The notes beneath the pieces were generated by a model. That model searched no databases. It saw only the letters and a program-made list of their open reading frames with translations, and was not told where the DNA came from. Below, piece by piece: positions 7,966 to 15,917 of a DNA stretch of 30,614 nucleotides (position 1 is its first letter; each line of letters starts with the position of its first letter). The position numbers were made by a program, and so were the translations under genes. Source of the DNA: an uncultured Gammaproteobacteria bacterium (GTDB lineage: Bacteria; Pseudomonadota; Gammaproteobacteria; Steroidobacterales; Woeseiaceae); assembly GCA_938003715.1 (NCBI GenBank), contig CALKYK010000303.1, forward strand, positions 1 to 30,614, given 5' to 3'.

Positions 7966-9249
7966 TTATTCGGCGACGACGAACTCGGGATAGGCCTCCA
8001 TGCCGCACTCGGCGAGGTCGACGCCCTCGTATTCGTGTTCTTCCTCGACGCGCAGGCCGGCAGTCTGTCGCAGGCCGAGCCAGACCAGGAAGCTCAGCAC
8101 GAAGACCCAGGCGAAGATCGCCAGCAGGCCCACAACCTGCACCCAGAGCCTGGCCGCGTCGTCGTAGATCGGCACGGCGAGCAGTCCCCAGATGCCGACG
8201 ACGCCGTGGACGGAAATGGCACCGACCGGATCGTCGATGCGCAGTTTGTCCAGCAGCACGATCGACGCGACGACGATCGCGCCGCCGACCGCGCCGATCA
8301 GGGTCGCGCCGAACGGTGTCGGGGCCAGCGGTCCGGCCGTGATCGCCACCAGCCCGGCCAGTGCGCCGTTCAGCGTCATCGTCAGGTCGGCCTTGCCGAA
8401 CCACGCGCGCGCCAGCAGCAGCGCTGCGACCAGTCCGCCGGCGGCCGCCATGTTCGTGTTGACGAACACGAGCGCCACCGAATTGGCTTCGACGACGTTG
8501 CTGATCCTGAGCTCCGAGCCGCCGTTGAAACCGAACCAGCCGAGCCACAGGATCAGCGTACCGAGCGTCGCGAGCGGCAGGTTGCAGCCGGGAATTGCGT
8601 GGACGCGGCCGTCGGGCCCGTACTTGCCCTTGCGCGCGCCGAGCAAGAGCACGCCGGCAAGCGCCGCGGCGGCGCCGCTCAGGTGCACGACGCCGGAGCC
8701 TGCGAAGTCGGCAAAGCCGAGCTGCTCGAGCCAGCCGCCGCCCCATTTCCAGAAACCCTGCACCGGGTAGATGAAGCCGGTCAGCACCACCGCGAAGCCG
8801 AAGAACGACCAGAGCTTCATGCGCTCGGCGACAGCGCCGGAAACGATCGACATCGCGGTCGCGACGAAGACGACCTGGAAAAAGAAGTCGGAAAGCCCCG
8901 AATAGTAGGTGTCGCCGTTGCTGGCGAGCACGGTTGCCACGTCGTTGTCGGCCGAACCGAGCAGGCCGGTGCCGAACGTCAACAGGCTTGCAAAGACGCG
9001 GCCGTCGATGTCGCCGGGGTACATGATCGAGTAGCCGCACAGCATGTACATGATGCAGGCGATCGAATACAGGCCGACGTTCTTGGTCAGGATCTCGACC
9101 GTGTTCTTCGCCCGCACGAGCCCGGCTTCGAGCATCGTGAAGCCAGCCGCCATCCACATCACGAGCGCCCCCATGACGAGGAAGTACAGCGTGTCCAGCG
9201 CGTAGCCGATTTGCGTGACCTGGGTCGTAACAGCGTTCAGTTCATTCAC
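7966..9249 (-). CDS. amtB: Ammonium transporter Amt
   Basis: A 427-residue polytopic inner-membrane ammonium channel with about 11 hydrophobic helices. Family signatures are visible: FTMLEAGLVRAKN near the N-terminus, GSGVVHLSGAAAAL (first pore His), GWFGFNGGSEL, and ISVHGVVGIWGLL (second pore His). The ORF extends upstream, but GTG at 9249 is chosen: GGAGG lies 9 bp before it, and the protein then begins with the short periplasmic segment before helix 1. There is no cleavable signal peptide. The start lies 19 bp after the glnK stop, the usual glnK-amtB arrangement in which GlnK plugs the channel when nitrogen is plentiful. Confidence 0.95.
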   Translation of the reverse strand: MNELNAVTTQVTQIGYALDTLYFLVMGALVMWMAAGFTMLEAGLVRAKNTVEILTKNVGLYSIACIMYMLCGYSIMYPGDIDGRVFASLLTFGTGLLGSADNDVATVLASNGDTYYSGLSDFFFQVVFVATAMSIVSGAVAERMKLWSFFGFAVVLTGFIYPVQGFWKWGGGWLEQLGFADFAGSGVVHLSGAAAALAGVLLLGARKGKYGPDGRVHAIPGCNLPLATLGTLILWLGWFGFNGGSELRISNVVEANSVALVFVNTNMAAAGGLVAALLLARAWFGKADLTMTLNGALAGLVAITAGPLAPTPFGATLIGAVGGAIVVASIVLLDKLRIDDPVGAISVHGVVGIWGLLAVPIYDDAARLWVQVVGLLAIFAWVFVLSFLVWLGLRQTAGLRVEEEHEYEGVDLAECGMEAYPEFVVAE

Positions 9250-9268
9250 GACGATCTGCCTCCGGCCG

Positions 9269-9607
9269 TCAAACCGCTTCGGGACCGGTTTCACCGGTGC
9301 GTATGCGAATGGCCTGTTCCAGCGCCGTGACGAAAATCTTGCCGTCGCCGATCTTGCCGGTTCGCGCGGTGTTGCAAATGGCTTCGATGACCCGCTCCGC
9401 GATGGCGTCGTCGACGGCGAGCTCGATGCGCGCCTTCGGCAGGAAGTCGACGACGTACTCGGCACCGCGATAGAGTTCGGTGTGGCCGCGCTGCCGGCCG
9501 AAGCCCTTCACCTCGGTGACGGTGATGCCCTGGATGCCGATCTCGGCGACGGCCTCGCGTACGTCGTCGAGTTTGAACGGCTTGATGATCGCGGTAATCA
9601 TCTTCAT
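9269..9607 (-). CDS. glnK: PII nitrogen regulatory protein (GlnK)
   Basis: A 112-residue PII protein, exactly the family length. It begins MKMITAIIKPFKLDDVREA and has the T-loop RGHTELYRGAEYVVDF with the uridylylation site Tyr51. The C-terminal GKIGDGKIFV signature is intact. The frame is open upstream to 9637, but ATG at 9607 matches the family start and has GGGGA upstream. PII senses 2-oxoglutarate, ATP/ADP and, through uridylylation, glutamine. Linkage to amtB marks it as the GlnK type that gates the channel. A sigma-54 promoter lies about 66 bp upstream and two NtrC-like sites further on. Confidence 0.96.
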   Translation of the reverse strand: MKMITAIIKPFKLDDVREAVAEIGIQGITVTEVKGFGRQRGHTELYRGAEYVVDFLPKARIELAVDDAIAERVIEAICNTARTGKIGDGKIFVTALEQAIRIRTGETGPEAV

Positions 9608-9672
9608 CGATTCGTTCCCCGGTGCCGGTCGGGTCACGATTGCCCGACGAATACGGATTCTTCTTGCCGGTG

Positions 9673-9690
9673 TTGCACGTAACGTGCCAA
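9673..9690 (-). promoter_or_regulatory. Sigma-54 (RpoN) promoter of glnK-amtB
   Basis: Minus strand TTGGCACGTTACGTGCAA. Compared with TGGCACG-N4-TTGCA, only one T of the -12 box differs. The GG and GC dinucleotides are 10 bp apart, as required. The predicted transcript starts near 9663, giving a leader of about 56 bases before glnK. Confidence 0.85.
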
Positions 9691-9742
9691 CAGCCGAAAT
9701 GCACAGGAAATCAGACGATGGCGGAAATCCGGGCGCCTACAG

Positions 9743-9759
9743 TGCACTGTCCTGGGGCA
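9743..9759. promoter_or_regulatory. Putative NtrC site, proximal
   Basis: TGCACTGTCCTGGGGCA resembles the NtrC dyad TGCACC-N5-GGTGCA, with one mismatch in each half. Its centre is about 88 bp upstream of the predicted sigma-54 start and 32 bp from a second site. Confidence 0.55.
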
Positions 9760-9774
9760 ATGCCGCGCGCAGCC

Positions 9775-9791
9775 TGCGCCAGAATGGTGAG
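9775..9791. promoter_or_regulatory. Putative NtrC site, distal
   Basis: TGCGCCAGAATGGTGAG closely matches the classic site TGCACCAACATGGTGCA; the GCC...ATGGTG core is retained. Its centre is about 120 bp upstream of the predicted glnK transcript start. The 32-bp spacing from the proximal site equals that of the paired enhancer sites at E. coli glnA. Confidence 0.6.
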
Positions 9792-9865
9792 CGCCGGCGC
9801 GTTTTTCGTCCGTCCTGGCGCTTATGCCGCTGGCGTTTGCAGACAAGCTCAGGTATCAACGCGGA

Positions 9866-10192
9866 ATGAGTGACGAAACGCTGGACAGGCTGGCACGAAG
9901 GCTCGTGGAATCGCTGCCGCAGGGCCTGCGCGCTGCGGGCGAGGACATCGAAAAGAATTTTCGCGCCATCCTGAAGAACAGCCTCGAGCGGCTGGACCTC
10001 GTCACGCGCGACCAGCTCGAGGCACAGGAAGCGAAGCTCGAACTCGCGCGGGAGAAGCTCGAGGCACTCGACGCGAGACTTGCCACCCTCGAATCCGCCG
10101 GCAAACCGGTGAAACGCGGGGCAGGCCGCGGCGGCAAAAAGAAGGCGACGAAGAAGAAAGCCAAACGCAAGGTCACGAAAAAGAAATCCTGA
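9866..10192 (+). CDS. ubiK: UbiK-family accessory factor for ubiquinone biosynthesis
   Basis: A 108-residue protein of the UbiK (formerly YqiC/BMFP) family. It has the conserved LARRLVESLPQGLRAAGEDI and the coiled coil LERLDLVTRDQLEAQEAKLE, with the same layout as E. coli UbiK (about 96 residues). The tail is extra-long and very Lys-rich (KKKATKKKAKRKVTKKK), unusual for the family, and could bind nucleic acid or membrane surface. In E. coli, UbiK trimers help the UbiJ-containing complex in aerobic ubiquinone synthesis. The start at 9866 follows homology; an ATG at 9824 is in frame and neither has a strong ribosome-binding site. It is transcribed divergently from glnK, across the NtrC-site region. 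Confidence 0.85.
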   Translation: MSDETLDRLARRLVESLPQGLRAAGEDIEKNFRAILKNSLERLDLVTRDQLEAQEAKLELAREKLEALDARLATLESAGKPVKRGAGRGGKKKATKKKAKRKVTKKKS

Positions 10193-10252
10193 CCGGCGCG
10201 GGTCATTGCCAGGGAGCGGCGATGCACGGTACGAGCGACAGCCTGTTTCTCC

Positions 10253-11797
10253 ATGCGCGTTGCAATTCTTGACTGCCGCGCACAGGAGGGCGTTCGCGCG
10301 CCGCCGGTGACGATCGAGGTGCTGCTGTCGGGCGGGCTGCCGACGTTCAGCATCGTGGGCCTCGCGGAAACGGCAGTGCGGGAAAGCAAGGACCGCGTGC
10401 GCGGCGCGATCCTGAGCTCGGGCTTCCAGGTGCCGCAGCAGCGCATTACCGTCAATCTCGGCCCCGCCGACATGCGCAAGAGCGGCGGCCGTTTCGATCT
10501 GCCGATCGCGCTGGGCATCCTCAAGGCCAGCAGCCAGCTGCCGGGCAACCGCATCCCGGGCTGGGAGTTTTACGGCGAACTGGCGCTGAACGGCGACCTG
10601 CGCCCGGTACCCGGCACCTTGCCGGCCGCGATTCGTGCCGCCGAGGCCGGCAGGCCGGTGCTCGTGCCGCAGGAGAACGGCTTCGAAGCGGCGCTGGCAA
10701 AAGGCACGGTTTACACGGCGACGACGCTGCTCGACGCGATCGCGATTCTTTCCGGTTCGAAAGCCCCGGCGCCGGTCGTGCCCGACGACACCGTCGAATC
10801 CGCCACCTATCCCGATCTCGCCGACGTGCGCGGCCAGGCGTTCGCGAAGCGCGCGCTGGAAATCGCCGCGGCCGGCGGCCACAACATCCTGTTCATCGGG
10901 CCGCCCGGCACCGGCAAGAGCATGCTGGCGGAGCGGCTGCCCGGCCTCCTGCCGCCGCTGTCCGACCGCGAGGCGCTTGAGGCAGCGGCGGTCGAATCCG
11001 TACTCGGTCGCCGCTTCGACCCGGCGACGTGGCGCCGGCGCCCGTTTCGCGCCCCGCATCACACCGCGTCGGCACCGGCGCTGGTCGGCGGCGGTTCGGA
11101 GCCACGCCCGGGAGAAATCTCGCGCGCGCACCGGGGCGTGCTGTTCCTCGACGAACTGCCGGAATTCCGCCGCAACGTACTCGAGGTGTTACGCGAACCG
11201 CTGGAATCCGGACGCATCACGATTTCGCGGGCCGCGCGGCAGGCCGACTTCCCGGCGGCGTTCCAGCTCGTCGCCGCGATGAATCCCTGTCCCTGCGGCT
11301 ACCTCGGCGACCCGCAGGGCGAATGCGGCTGCAGCGCGGACGCCGTGCGTCGCTACCGCGCCCGGATTTCCGGACCGCTGCTGGACCGTATCGACATCCA
11401 CATCGACGTGCAGCGTCCGCCGGTGGAACTGCTGCGTCCGGATGCGCCGCAAGGGGAGCACAGCGCAGCGGTCGCCGCCAGGGTCGCCGCGGCGCGGCAG
11501 CGGCAGGTGCGAAAGGAAGGTTGCGTCAATGCCGCGCTCGCCACAACGTCACTCGAGTCGCGGTTCGACGCCGAGCCGGCGGCGTGGACACTGCTCGAAA
11601 CGGCGGTCGAGCGGCGGGCGATGTCCGCGCGCGCCTACCAGCGCACACAGCGGGTAGCGCTGACGATCATGGACCTCGAGGACAAAACGACGGGGCGCCG
11701 CGAGCACGTGGCGGAGGCGCTGGGCCGGCGGCAGCTGGACCGTGCACAGCCGGATGTCGCGCGTCCGACCGCGGCGATGAATGCGGCGCTCAGTTAG
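10253..11797 (+). CDS. comM: ComM/YifB-family Mg-chelatase-like AAA+ ATPase
   Basis: A 514-residue protein with the full ComM/YifB layout. An N-terminal Lon-protease-like domain (about 1-165) carries VTIEVLLSGGLP and RITVNLGPADMRKSGGRFDL. The Mg-chelatase-like AAA+ core has Walker A GPPGTGKS (about 216-223) and Walker B LFLDELPEF. A cysteine cluster (NPCPCGYLGDPQGECGC) is followed by the C-terminal helical domain with RAYQRTQRVALTI. ComM is a hexameric branch-migration helicase that helps integrate imported DNA during natural transformation; the protein is also widespread in species not known to be competent. The start ATG lacks a clear ribosome-binding site. The 3' end overlaps the convergent cytochrome gene by 8 bp. 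Confidence 0.93.
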   Translation: MRVAILDCRAQEGVRAPPVTIEVLLSGGLPTFSIVGLAETAVRESKDRVRGAILSSGFQVPQQRITVNLGPADMRKSGGRFDLPIALGILKASSQLPGNRIPGWEFYGELALNGDLRPVPGTLPAAIRAAEAGRPVLVPQENGFEAALAKGTVYTATTLLDAIAILSGSKAPAPVVPDDTVESATYPDLADVRGQAFAKRALEIAAAGGHNILFIGPPGTGKSMLAERLPGLLPPLSDREALEAAAVESVLGRRFDPATWRRRPFRAPHHTASAPALVGGGSEPRPGEISRAHRGVLFLDELPEFRRNVLEVLREPLESGRITISRAARQADFPAAFQLVAAMNPCPCGYLGDPQGECGCSADAVRRYRARISGPLLDRIDIHIDVQRPPVELLRPDAPQGEHSAAVAARVAAARQRQVRKEGCVNAALATTSLESRFDAEPAAWTLLETAVERRAMSARAYQRTQRVALTIMDLEDKTTGRREHVAEALGRRQLDRAQPDVARPTAAMNAALS

Positions 11798-12302
11798 TGG
11801 CTTCGTCGACCATGTAGTCGACGGCGTCCGCGATCTCGCCGTCCGACAGGTCGAGGCGCCCGCCTTTCGGCGGCATGTAGCCCGCCTCGCCGACGTAGCC
11901 CTCGATGGCGTGCTGGTAGAGAACGTCGATGCCCTGCGCGATGCGCGCCGTCCAGGCATCGGGTTCCAGCACCGGCGCACCGCCGATGCCGCCGCCGTGA
12001 CACGCGATGCAGGCAGCGTTGTAGACCTGCGGTCCGGTCATTGCCGTGGCAACCGGCTGCGGCGGCGCTGCCGCATTGACGACCGGTGCATTGACGGTCC
12101 TCTCCTCGCCGGGCATCAGCACCTTGCCAATCGGCGCGATGCGCTCTTCGACGGCTGCCATGTATTCCGCGGAGTCGGTCGTGTACACGCCCTGCGTGAT
12201 GTCGGAAAGCTTCATCGCAAAGACGAAGATAGCCAGCGCGAACAGCGCGAGGATACCGATCACCAGCGAGTACATGTCGAAGAATTTCTGGTCGCGTTTC
12301 AC
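11790..12302 (-). CDS. Membrane-anchored cytochrome c (c5-like)
   Basis: A 170-residue protein with one N-terminal helix (about 11-30, YSLVIGILALFALAIFVFAM) lacking a clear cleavage site, so it is probably a membrane anchor with the heme domain in the periplasm. One heme c site, CIACH (Cys98, Cys101, His102), is present; the likely axial Met is in GYMPPKGG. The Ala/Pro-rich stretch around 70-88 is a flexible linker. This resembles c5-type cytochromes that feed terminal oxidases in gammaproteobacteria. The GTG start has GGAG about 8-9 bp upstream. Its 3' end overlaps comM (tail to tail) by 8 bp. It appears to be a single-gene unit; its redox partner is not in the window. Confidence 0.9.
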   Translation of the reverse strand: MKRDQKFFDMYSLVIGILALFALAIFVFAMKLSDITQGVYTTDSAEYMAAVEERIAPIGKVLMPGEERTVNAPVVNAAAPPQPVATAMTGPQVYNAACIACHGGGIGGAPVLEPDAWTARIAQGIDVLYQHAIEGYVGEAGYMPPKGGRLDLSDGEIADAVDYMVDEATN

Positions 12303-12401
12303 AACGGCGCTCCGGATGGATTGTGGCGTTCACGGCGTCCGGCGCAGGGCCGGCCGCGGCGCATTATATTACATGCATCCGCCGGGAACGGTCGCCCCGG
12401 C

Positions 12402-12461
12402 GGCCGAAACGCGGCCGTATCAGGGCCGAAACGCGGCCGTATCAGGGCCGAATCCGGCCGA
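12402..12461. repeat. 22-bp tandem repeat, about 2.7 copies
   Basis: Two identical units of GGCCGAAACGCGGCCGTATC plus AG (12402-12423 and 12424-12445) are followed by a diverged partial copy (12446-12461). Each unit contains CGGCCGaaacgCGGCCG-type arms that can pair. The array lies 54 bp before the amidohydrolase start, between divergent genes. Confidence 0.9.
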
Positions 12462-12514
12462 TTGCATTGGTCCTGCGCCGGTGAGAGAGTAACCGGTCCG
12501 CAGGAGGGGGAAGC

Positions 12515-14266
12515 ATGTTTGAGCCGAGACACACCTTATTAATAGCAATGATCGTCTGCCTGGCCATTGCCGGCTGCGGGCGGGACGCGTCCGACGATGC
12601 CGCGCGTACGGACGCGGTTGTGCCGGCCGATCTGGTACTGCGCGGCGGCAAGGTCGCAACGGTGGACCCCGCACTCGGCAACCAGGAAGCGATCGCCGTC
12701 ACCGGCTACCAGGTCACGGCCGTCGGCAGCAACGAGGAGATCGGCGCCTACATCGGTCCGGACACGCAGGTGGTCGAACTCGACGGCCGCTTCGCGATGC
12801 CGGGCTTCATCGAAGGGCATGGACATTTCATGAGCCTCGGCCGCTCAAAGCAGATACTCGACCTGAACAACGCGAAGAATTGGGACGAGATCGTGTCGAT
12901 GGTGGCGGGCGCCGTCGACAAGGCGCAGCCGGGCGAATGGATATTCGGCCGCGGCTGGCACCAGGACAAGTGGGACAGCGTGCCGGACGATGCGGTCGAC
13001 GGCGTGCCGCGCAACGATACCTTGAACGCCGTCTCGCCCGACAACCCGGTGCGCCTGGGGCATGCGAGCGGGCATGCCGCATTCTTCAACGACGCAGCGT
13101 TGGCGGAAGCCGGCATCGACGGCGACACGCCGGACCCGCCCGGCGGCACGATCGTGCGCACGCCGGAAGGCAGGGCGACCGGCCTGATGCGCGAGACCGC
13201 GCAGCGCCTGATCGACGAGGCGATCAGCGTCTACGAAGGGCGCCTGACCCCGGAAGAAGCCGAGCAGATGGATCGTGAACGCGTGATGCTGGCCGCCGAC
13301 GAGGCGCTGCGCCACGGCGTGACGTCATTCCAGGATGCCGGCTCGACGCTGGAGATGATCGACTTCTTCAAAAAGCTCGAGGAAGAGGGCAACCTGCCGG
13401 TGCGCCTCTACGTCATGGTGCGCCGCGCCTCCAATGAGGTCATGGCGGAAGCCCTGCCGGATTACCGGATGCCCGCCGAGGGCAACGATTTTCTCACCGT
13501 GCGCTCGATCAAGCGGCAGGTCGACGGTGCGCTCGGCGCACACGGCGCGTGGCTGCTCGAGCCTTACGAAGACCTGCCTAACACCGACGGCCTCGTGCTC
13601 GAAACGATCGAAGACATCGAGCGCACTGCGGAGATTGCGGTCGAACACGGCTACCAGGTCAACACGCACGCCATCGGCGACCGCGCGGTGCGCGAGATAC
13701 TCGATCTCTACGAGCGGGTCTGGGACAGGCTCGAAGTCGACGGCAGCGCGCTGCGCTGGCGCATCGAGCATTCCCAGCACATCGACCCGGTCGACGTGCC
13801 GCGCTTCGGCGCGCTCGGCGTCATCGCCTCGGTGCAGGCCATCCACGGCACGTCGGACGGCCCGTGGATACCGACGCGGCTCGGCGACGAGCGGGCGAAA
13901 TCGACCTCGCAGCCCTGGCGCGACCTGTTCGAGACCGGCGCCATCGTGACCAACGGTACCGACGTGCCGGTCGAGCCGATCAACGCGATCGCCTCCTACT
14001 ACGCGTCAGTCTCACGGATGATGGTGAACGGCGAGCGCTTCTATCCCGAGCACGTGATGACGCGGGAAGAGGCATTGCAAACCTACACCTACAACAACGC
14101 CTTTGCGGCGTTCGAGGAAGACGTGAAAGGCACGCTGACCCCGGGCAAGTACGCGGACATCGTGGTGCTGTCACACGACCTGCTGACGGTAGAGGAAGAC
14201 AGGATTCCGCAGACGACCGTGGACATGACCATCGTCGGCGGTGAAATCAAATACCAGAAACCTTGA
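12515..14266 (+). CDS. Lipoprotein amidohydrolase (YtcJ-like, Amidohydro_3)
   Basis: A 583-residue metal-dependent hydrolase of the YtcJ-like amidohydrolase family. It begins with a lipoprotein signal (LLIAMIVCLAIAGC, lipid-bearing Cys21), and residue +2 is Gly, so outer-membrane retention is likely. The metal-binding H-x-H is in MPGFIEGHGHFMSLG. A later NTHAIGDRAVREILDLYE and the Asp motif TNGTDVPVEPINAI are typical of the family. The substrate is not predictable; relatives act on amides or imides, and several secreted members have no known substrate. The ATG at 12515 has AGGAGGGGG about 5 bp upstream, one of the strongest ribosome-binding sites in the window. The small gene at 14285 follows within 18 bp and is likely co-transcribed. 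Confidence 0.9.
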   Translation: MFEPRHTLLIAMIVCLAIAGCGRDASDDAARTDAVVPADLVLRGGKVATVDPALGNQEAIAVTGYQVTAVGSNEEIGAYIGPDTQVVELDGRFAMPGFIEGHGHFMSLGRSKQILDLNNAKNWDEIVSMVAGAVDKAQPGEWIFGRGWHQDKWDSVPDDAVDGVPRNDTLNAVSPDNPVRLGHASGHAAFFNDAALAEAGIDGDTPDPPGGTIVRTPEGRATGLMRETAQRLIDEAISVYEGRLTPEEAEQMDRERVMLAADEALRHGVTSFQDAGSTLEMIDFFKKLEEEGNLPVRLYVMVRRASNEVMAEALPDYRMPAEGNDFLTVRSIKRQVDGALGAHGAWLLEPYEDLPNTDGLVLETIEDIERTAEIAVEHGYQVNTHAIGDRAVREILDLYERVWDRLEVDGSALRWRIEHSQHIDPVDVPRFGALGVIASVQAIHGTSDGPWIPTRLGDERAKSTSQPWRDLFETGAIVTNGTDVPVEPINAIASYYASVSRMMVNGERFYPEHVMTREEALQTYTYNNAFAAFEEDVKGTLTPGKYADIVVLSHDLLTVEEDRIPQTTVDMTIVGGEIKYQKP

Positions 14267-14284
14267 TTGGAAAATCGAAACCCG

Positions 14285-14548
14285 ATGAGTGAATTCGACG
14301 ACATAGTCGCGGAGCTCAGGCAGAAGCGGGACGAGCTGAAACTGCAAATGCACCTGGCCTCGAAGGAGGTGAAGGACGAGTGGGATGAACTCGAGGACAA
14401 GCTCGACGACTTCTCGCGGAAGGCGAAGCAGTTCAGCCGCGATGCAAAGCTGAAGGAAACCGGCGAGGGCCTGGGCGATGCGCTCGCAAAGGTCGGTAAG
14501 GAACTGAAGCTCGGTTACGCGCGCATTCGCGACGCGCTGAAGGACTGA
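14285..14548 (+). CDS. Small helical hypothetical protein
   Basis: An 87-residue, highly charged protein with Lys/Glu/Asp-rich heptad-like helices (for example VKDEWDELEDKLDDFSRKAK) and no signal peptide. It resembles small cytoplasmic coiled-coil proteins annotated as hypothetical in gammaproteobacteria; no function is assigned. An in-frame TTG at 14267, directly after the amidohydrolase stop, could add six residues, but ATG at 14285 is the simpler choice. It ends 3 bp before the convergent TonB-like gene. Confidence 0.75.
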   Translation: MSEFDDIVAELRQKRDELKLQMHLASKEVKDEWDELEDKLDDFSRKAKQFSRDAKLKETGEGLGDALAKVGKELKLGYARIRDALKD

Positions 14549-14551
14549 GCG

Positions 14552-15898
14552 CTACTCCAGGCGAAATACGAGCCGGGCGCCGGTACGCTGGCTGATGACC
14601 TGGCCGCGATACTCGCGCGGCTGGAACGTCCACTGGCTCACCGCCTCGATCGCCGCCCGGTTGAAAATTGTTTCCGGTTCGGCGGCGTAGACCTCGATTT
14701 CGTCGGTCTCGCCCGTCGGCGTGACGGTGAAGACCACGTCGACCCACCCGGACAGGCCGCGCTCCTCGGCGCGCCGCGGATAGCGGGCCGGTACGACCTT
14801 GAGCCGCACGAGCTCTTCCAGGTTGGCGACGCGACTCGATTCCTTTTCGATGAATGCGCTGTCGAGCGAGGCGCGCAGTTCGGAAAACCCGTCCGGGTTG
14901 CCGCTGACTTCGACTGCCGCATTCACGAGCGTCTCGGCCTCGGGCAGGCGGTCGTCGGCGATGAAGGACCGGGCACGATCGACCAGCGCCGACAAGAGCA
15001 GCTCGCGAAGCTCCGCGCGCTCGGTGTCGAAAGTGTTCTGTTCGGCGAGCAGGTCGCGAGCGCTGGCGCCCGCCGGCGCGATGAGGTTGCCGTTGTTTAT
15101 CGCGTTCTGCACGGATGTCACCCAGGCTTCGCGCGCCTGTTCGGCGGCAAGCTGCGCCCGCTGCAGGCGGTCCTGTTCCGCCGCGAGCCGCACGCGCCGG
15201 ATTTCGGCGATCGACTCGCGAACCGCGGAAAAGTACTGCGGGTTGCGTCCCGGTAACGCCTGGGCCCGGGCGAGGGCCGCCTCGGCCTGTTCGTCCTCAC
15301 CAGCCTGCGCGTGTCCGATGGCCTCGTCGACCAGCGCCTCGGTAAGCGCATCGAGAGTTTGCTGCGTGTTGCTGACGAGGGCGTGGTTCGGCCGTTTCTC
15401 GGCAACGAGTACCGCAATCTCGTACGCCTGCTCGAAGCGCTCCGCGGCGAGATGCGCCGAGACTGTCTGCTCGACCCGCGCCAGCACAGCGTCCAGCTCC
15501 GCTCTTGCGACGGCGTGTTCGGGGTCCGCTTCCATGACGCTGCCGTAGTAGTGCAGGGCGCTCTGGTCGGGCGGAAATACCAGTATGTCTGCGTCCGCCG
15601 CGAGACGCGCCTTACGCAGCTCCGCATCAATATGCGCCGTGGCTGCCGCCTCTTCGGCACTGACCGCGGGCACCGCCGGGTTTTCCGCCGCCGTCGGCGC
15701 CGCCTCGACATCGGCCGGCAGCTGCGCGGCCGCTTCGTCGGTGCTTTCGGGTTCGACGATCGAGGGCGGCGGGCCGGCGGTCACGGGCGTTGCGGGTTCC
15801 TGGTCAAGGAAGAACCAGCCGCCGACGGCGACCAGCAGGATCGCCCCGGTGATCGAGAACAGGAGCGGCAGCGAGCTGTTGTCTTTTACTTCGGTCAT
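14552..15898 (-). CDS. TonB C-terminal-domain protein with helical linker
   Basis: A 448-residue inner-membrane-anchored protein. One N-terminal helix (about 11-30, LFSITGAILLVAVGGWFFL) is followed by a Pro/Ala/Glu-rich periplasmic stretch (about 33-85). A long helical region (about 85-360) with TPR-like spacing follows, then a TonB C-terminal domain (about 372-448) with RYPRRAEERGLSGWVDV and the final AVSQWTFQPREYRG. Real TonB is shorter and has a Pro-Lys/Pro-Glu rod; the helical insertion instead makes this a TonB-like protein of unknown partner. No exbB/exbD is nearby. It starts 19 bp after the double-receiver regulator, so it is probably the last gene of the kinase operon. Confidence 0.85.
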   Translation of the reverse strand: MTEVKDNSSLPLLFSITGAILLVAVGGWFFLDQEPATPVTAGPPPSIVEPESTDEAAAQLPADVEAAPTAAENPAVPAVSAEEAAATAHIDAELRKARLAADADILVFPPDQSALHYYGSVMEADPEHAVARAELDAVLARVEQTVSAHLAAERFEQAYEIAVLVAEKRPNHALVSNTQQTLDALTEALVDEAIGHAQAGEDEQAEAALARAQALPGRNPQYFSAVRESIAEIRRVRLAAEQDRLQRAQLAAEQAREAWVTSVQNAINNGNLIAPAGASARDLLAEQNTFDTERAELRELLLSALVDRARSFIADDRLPEAETLVNAAVEVSGNPDGFSELRASLDSAFIEKESSRVANLEELVRLKVVPARYPRRAEERGLSGWVDVVFTVTPTGETDEIEVYAAEPETIFNRAAIEAVSQWTFQPREYRGQVISQRTGARLVFRLE

Positions 15899-15917
15899 GA
15901 GTCCATAAAACCCGGCG

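Noticed and set aside
7789..9330. A 513-codon plus-strand ORF
   Set aside because: It is antisense to amtB and crosses its terminator; the product is rich in Asp/Arg/Gln and unlike any family.
9737..11131. A 464-codon minus-strand ORF over ubiK and comM
   Set aside because: Both plus-strand genes have strong family motifs; this ORF is a high-GC shadow.
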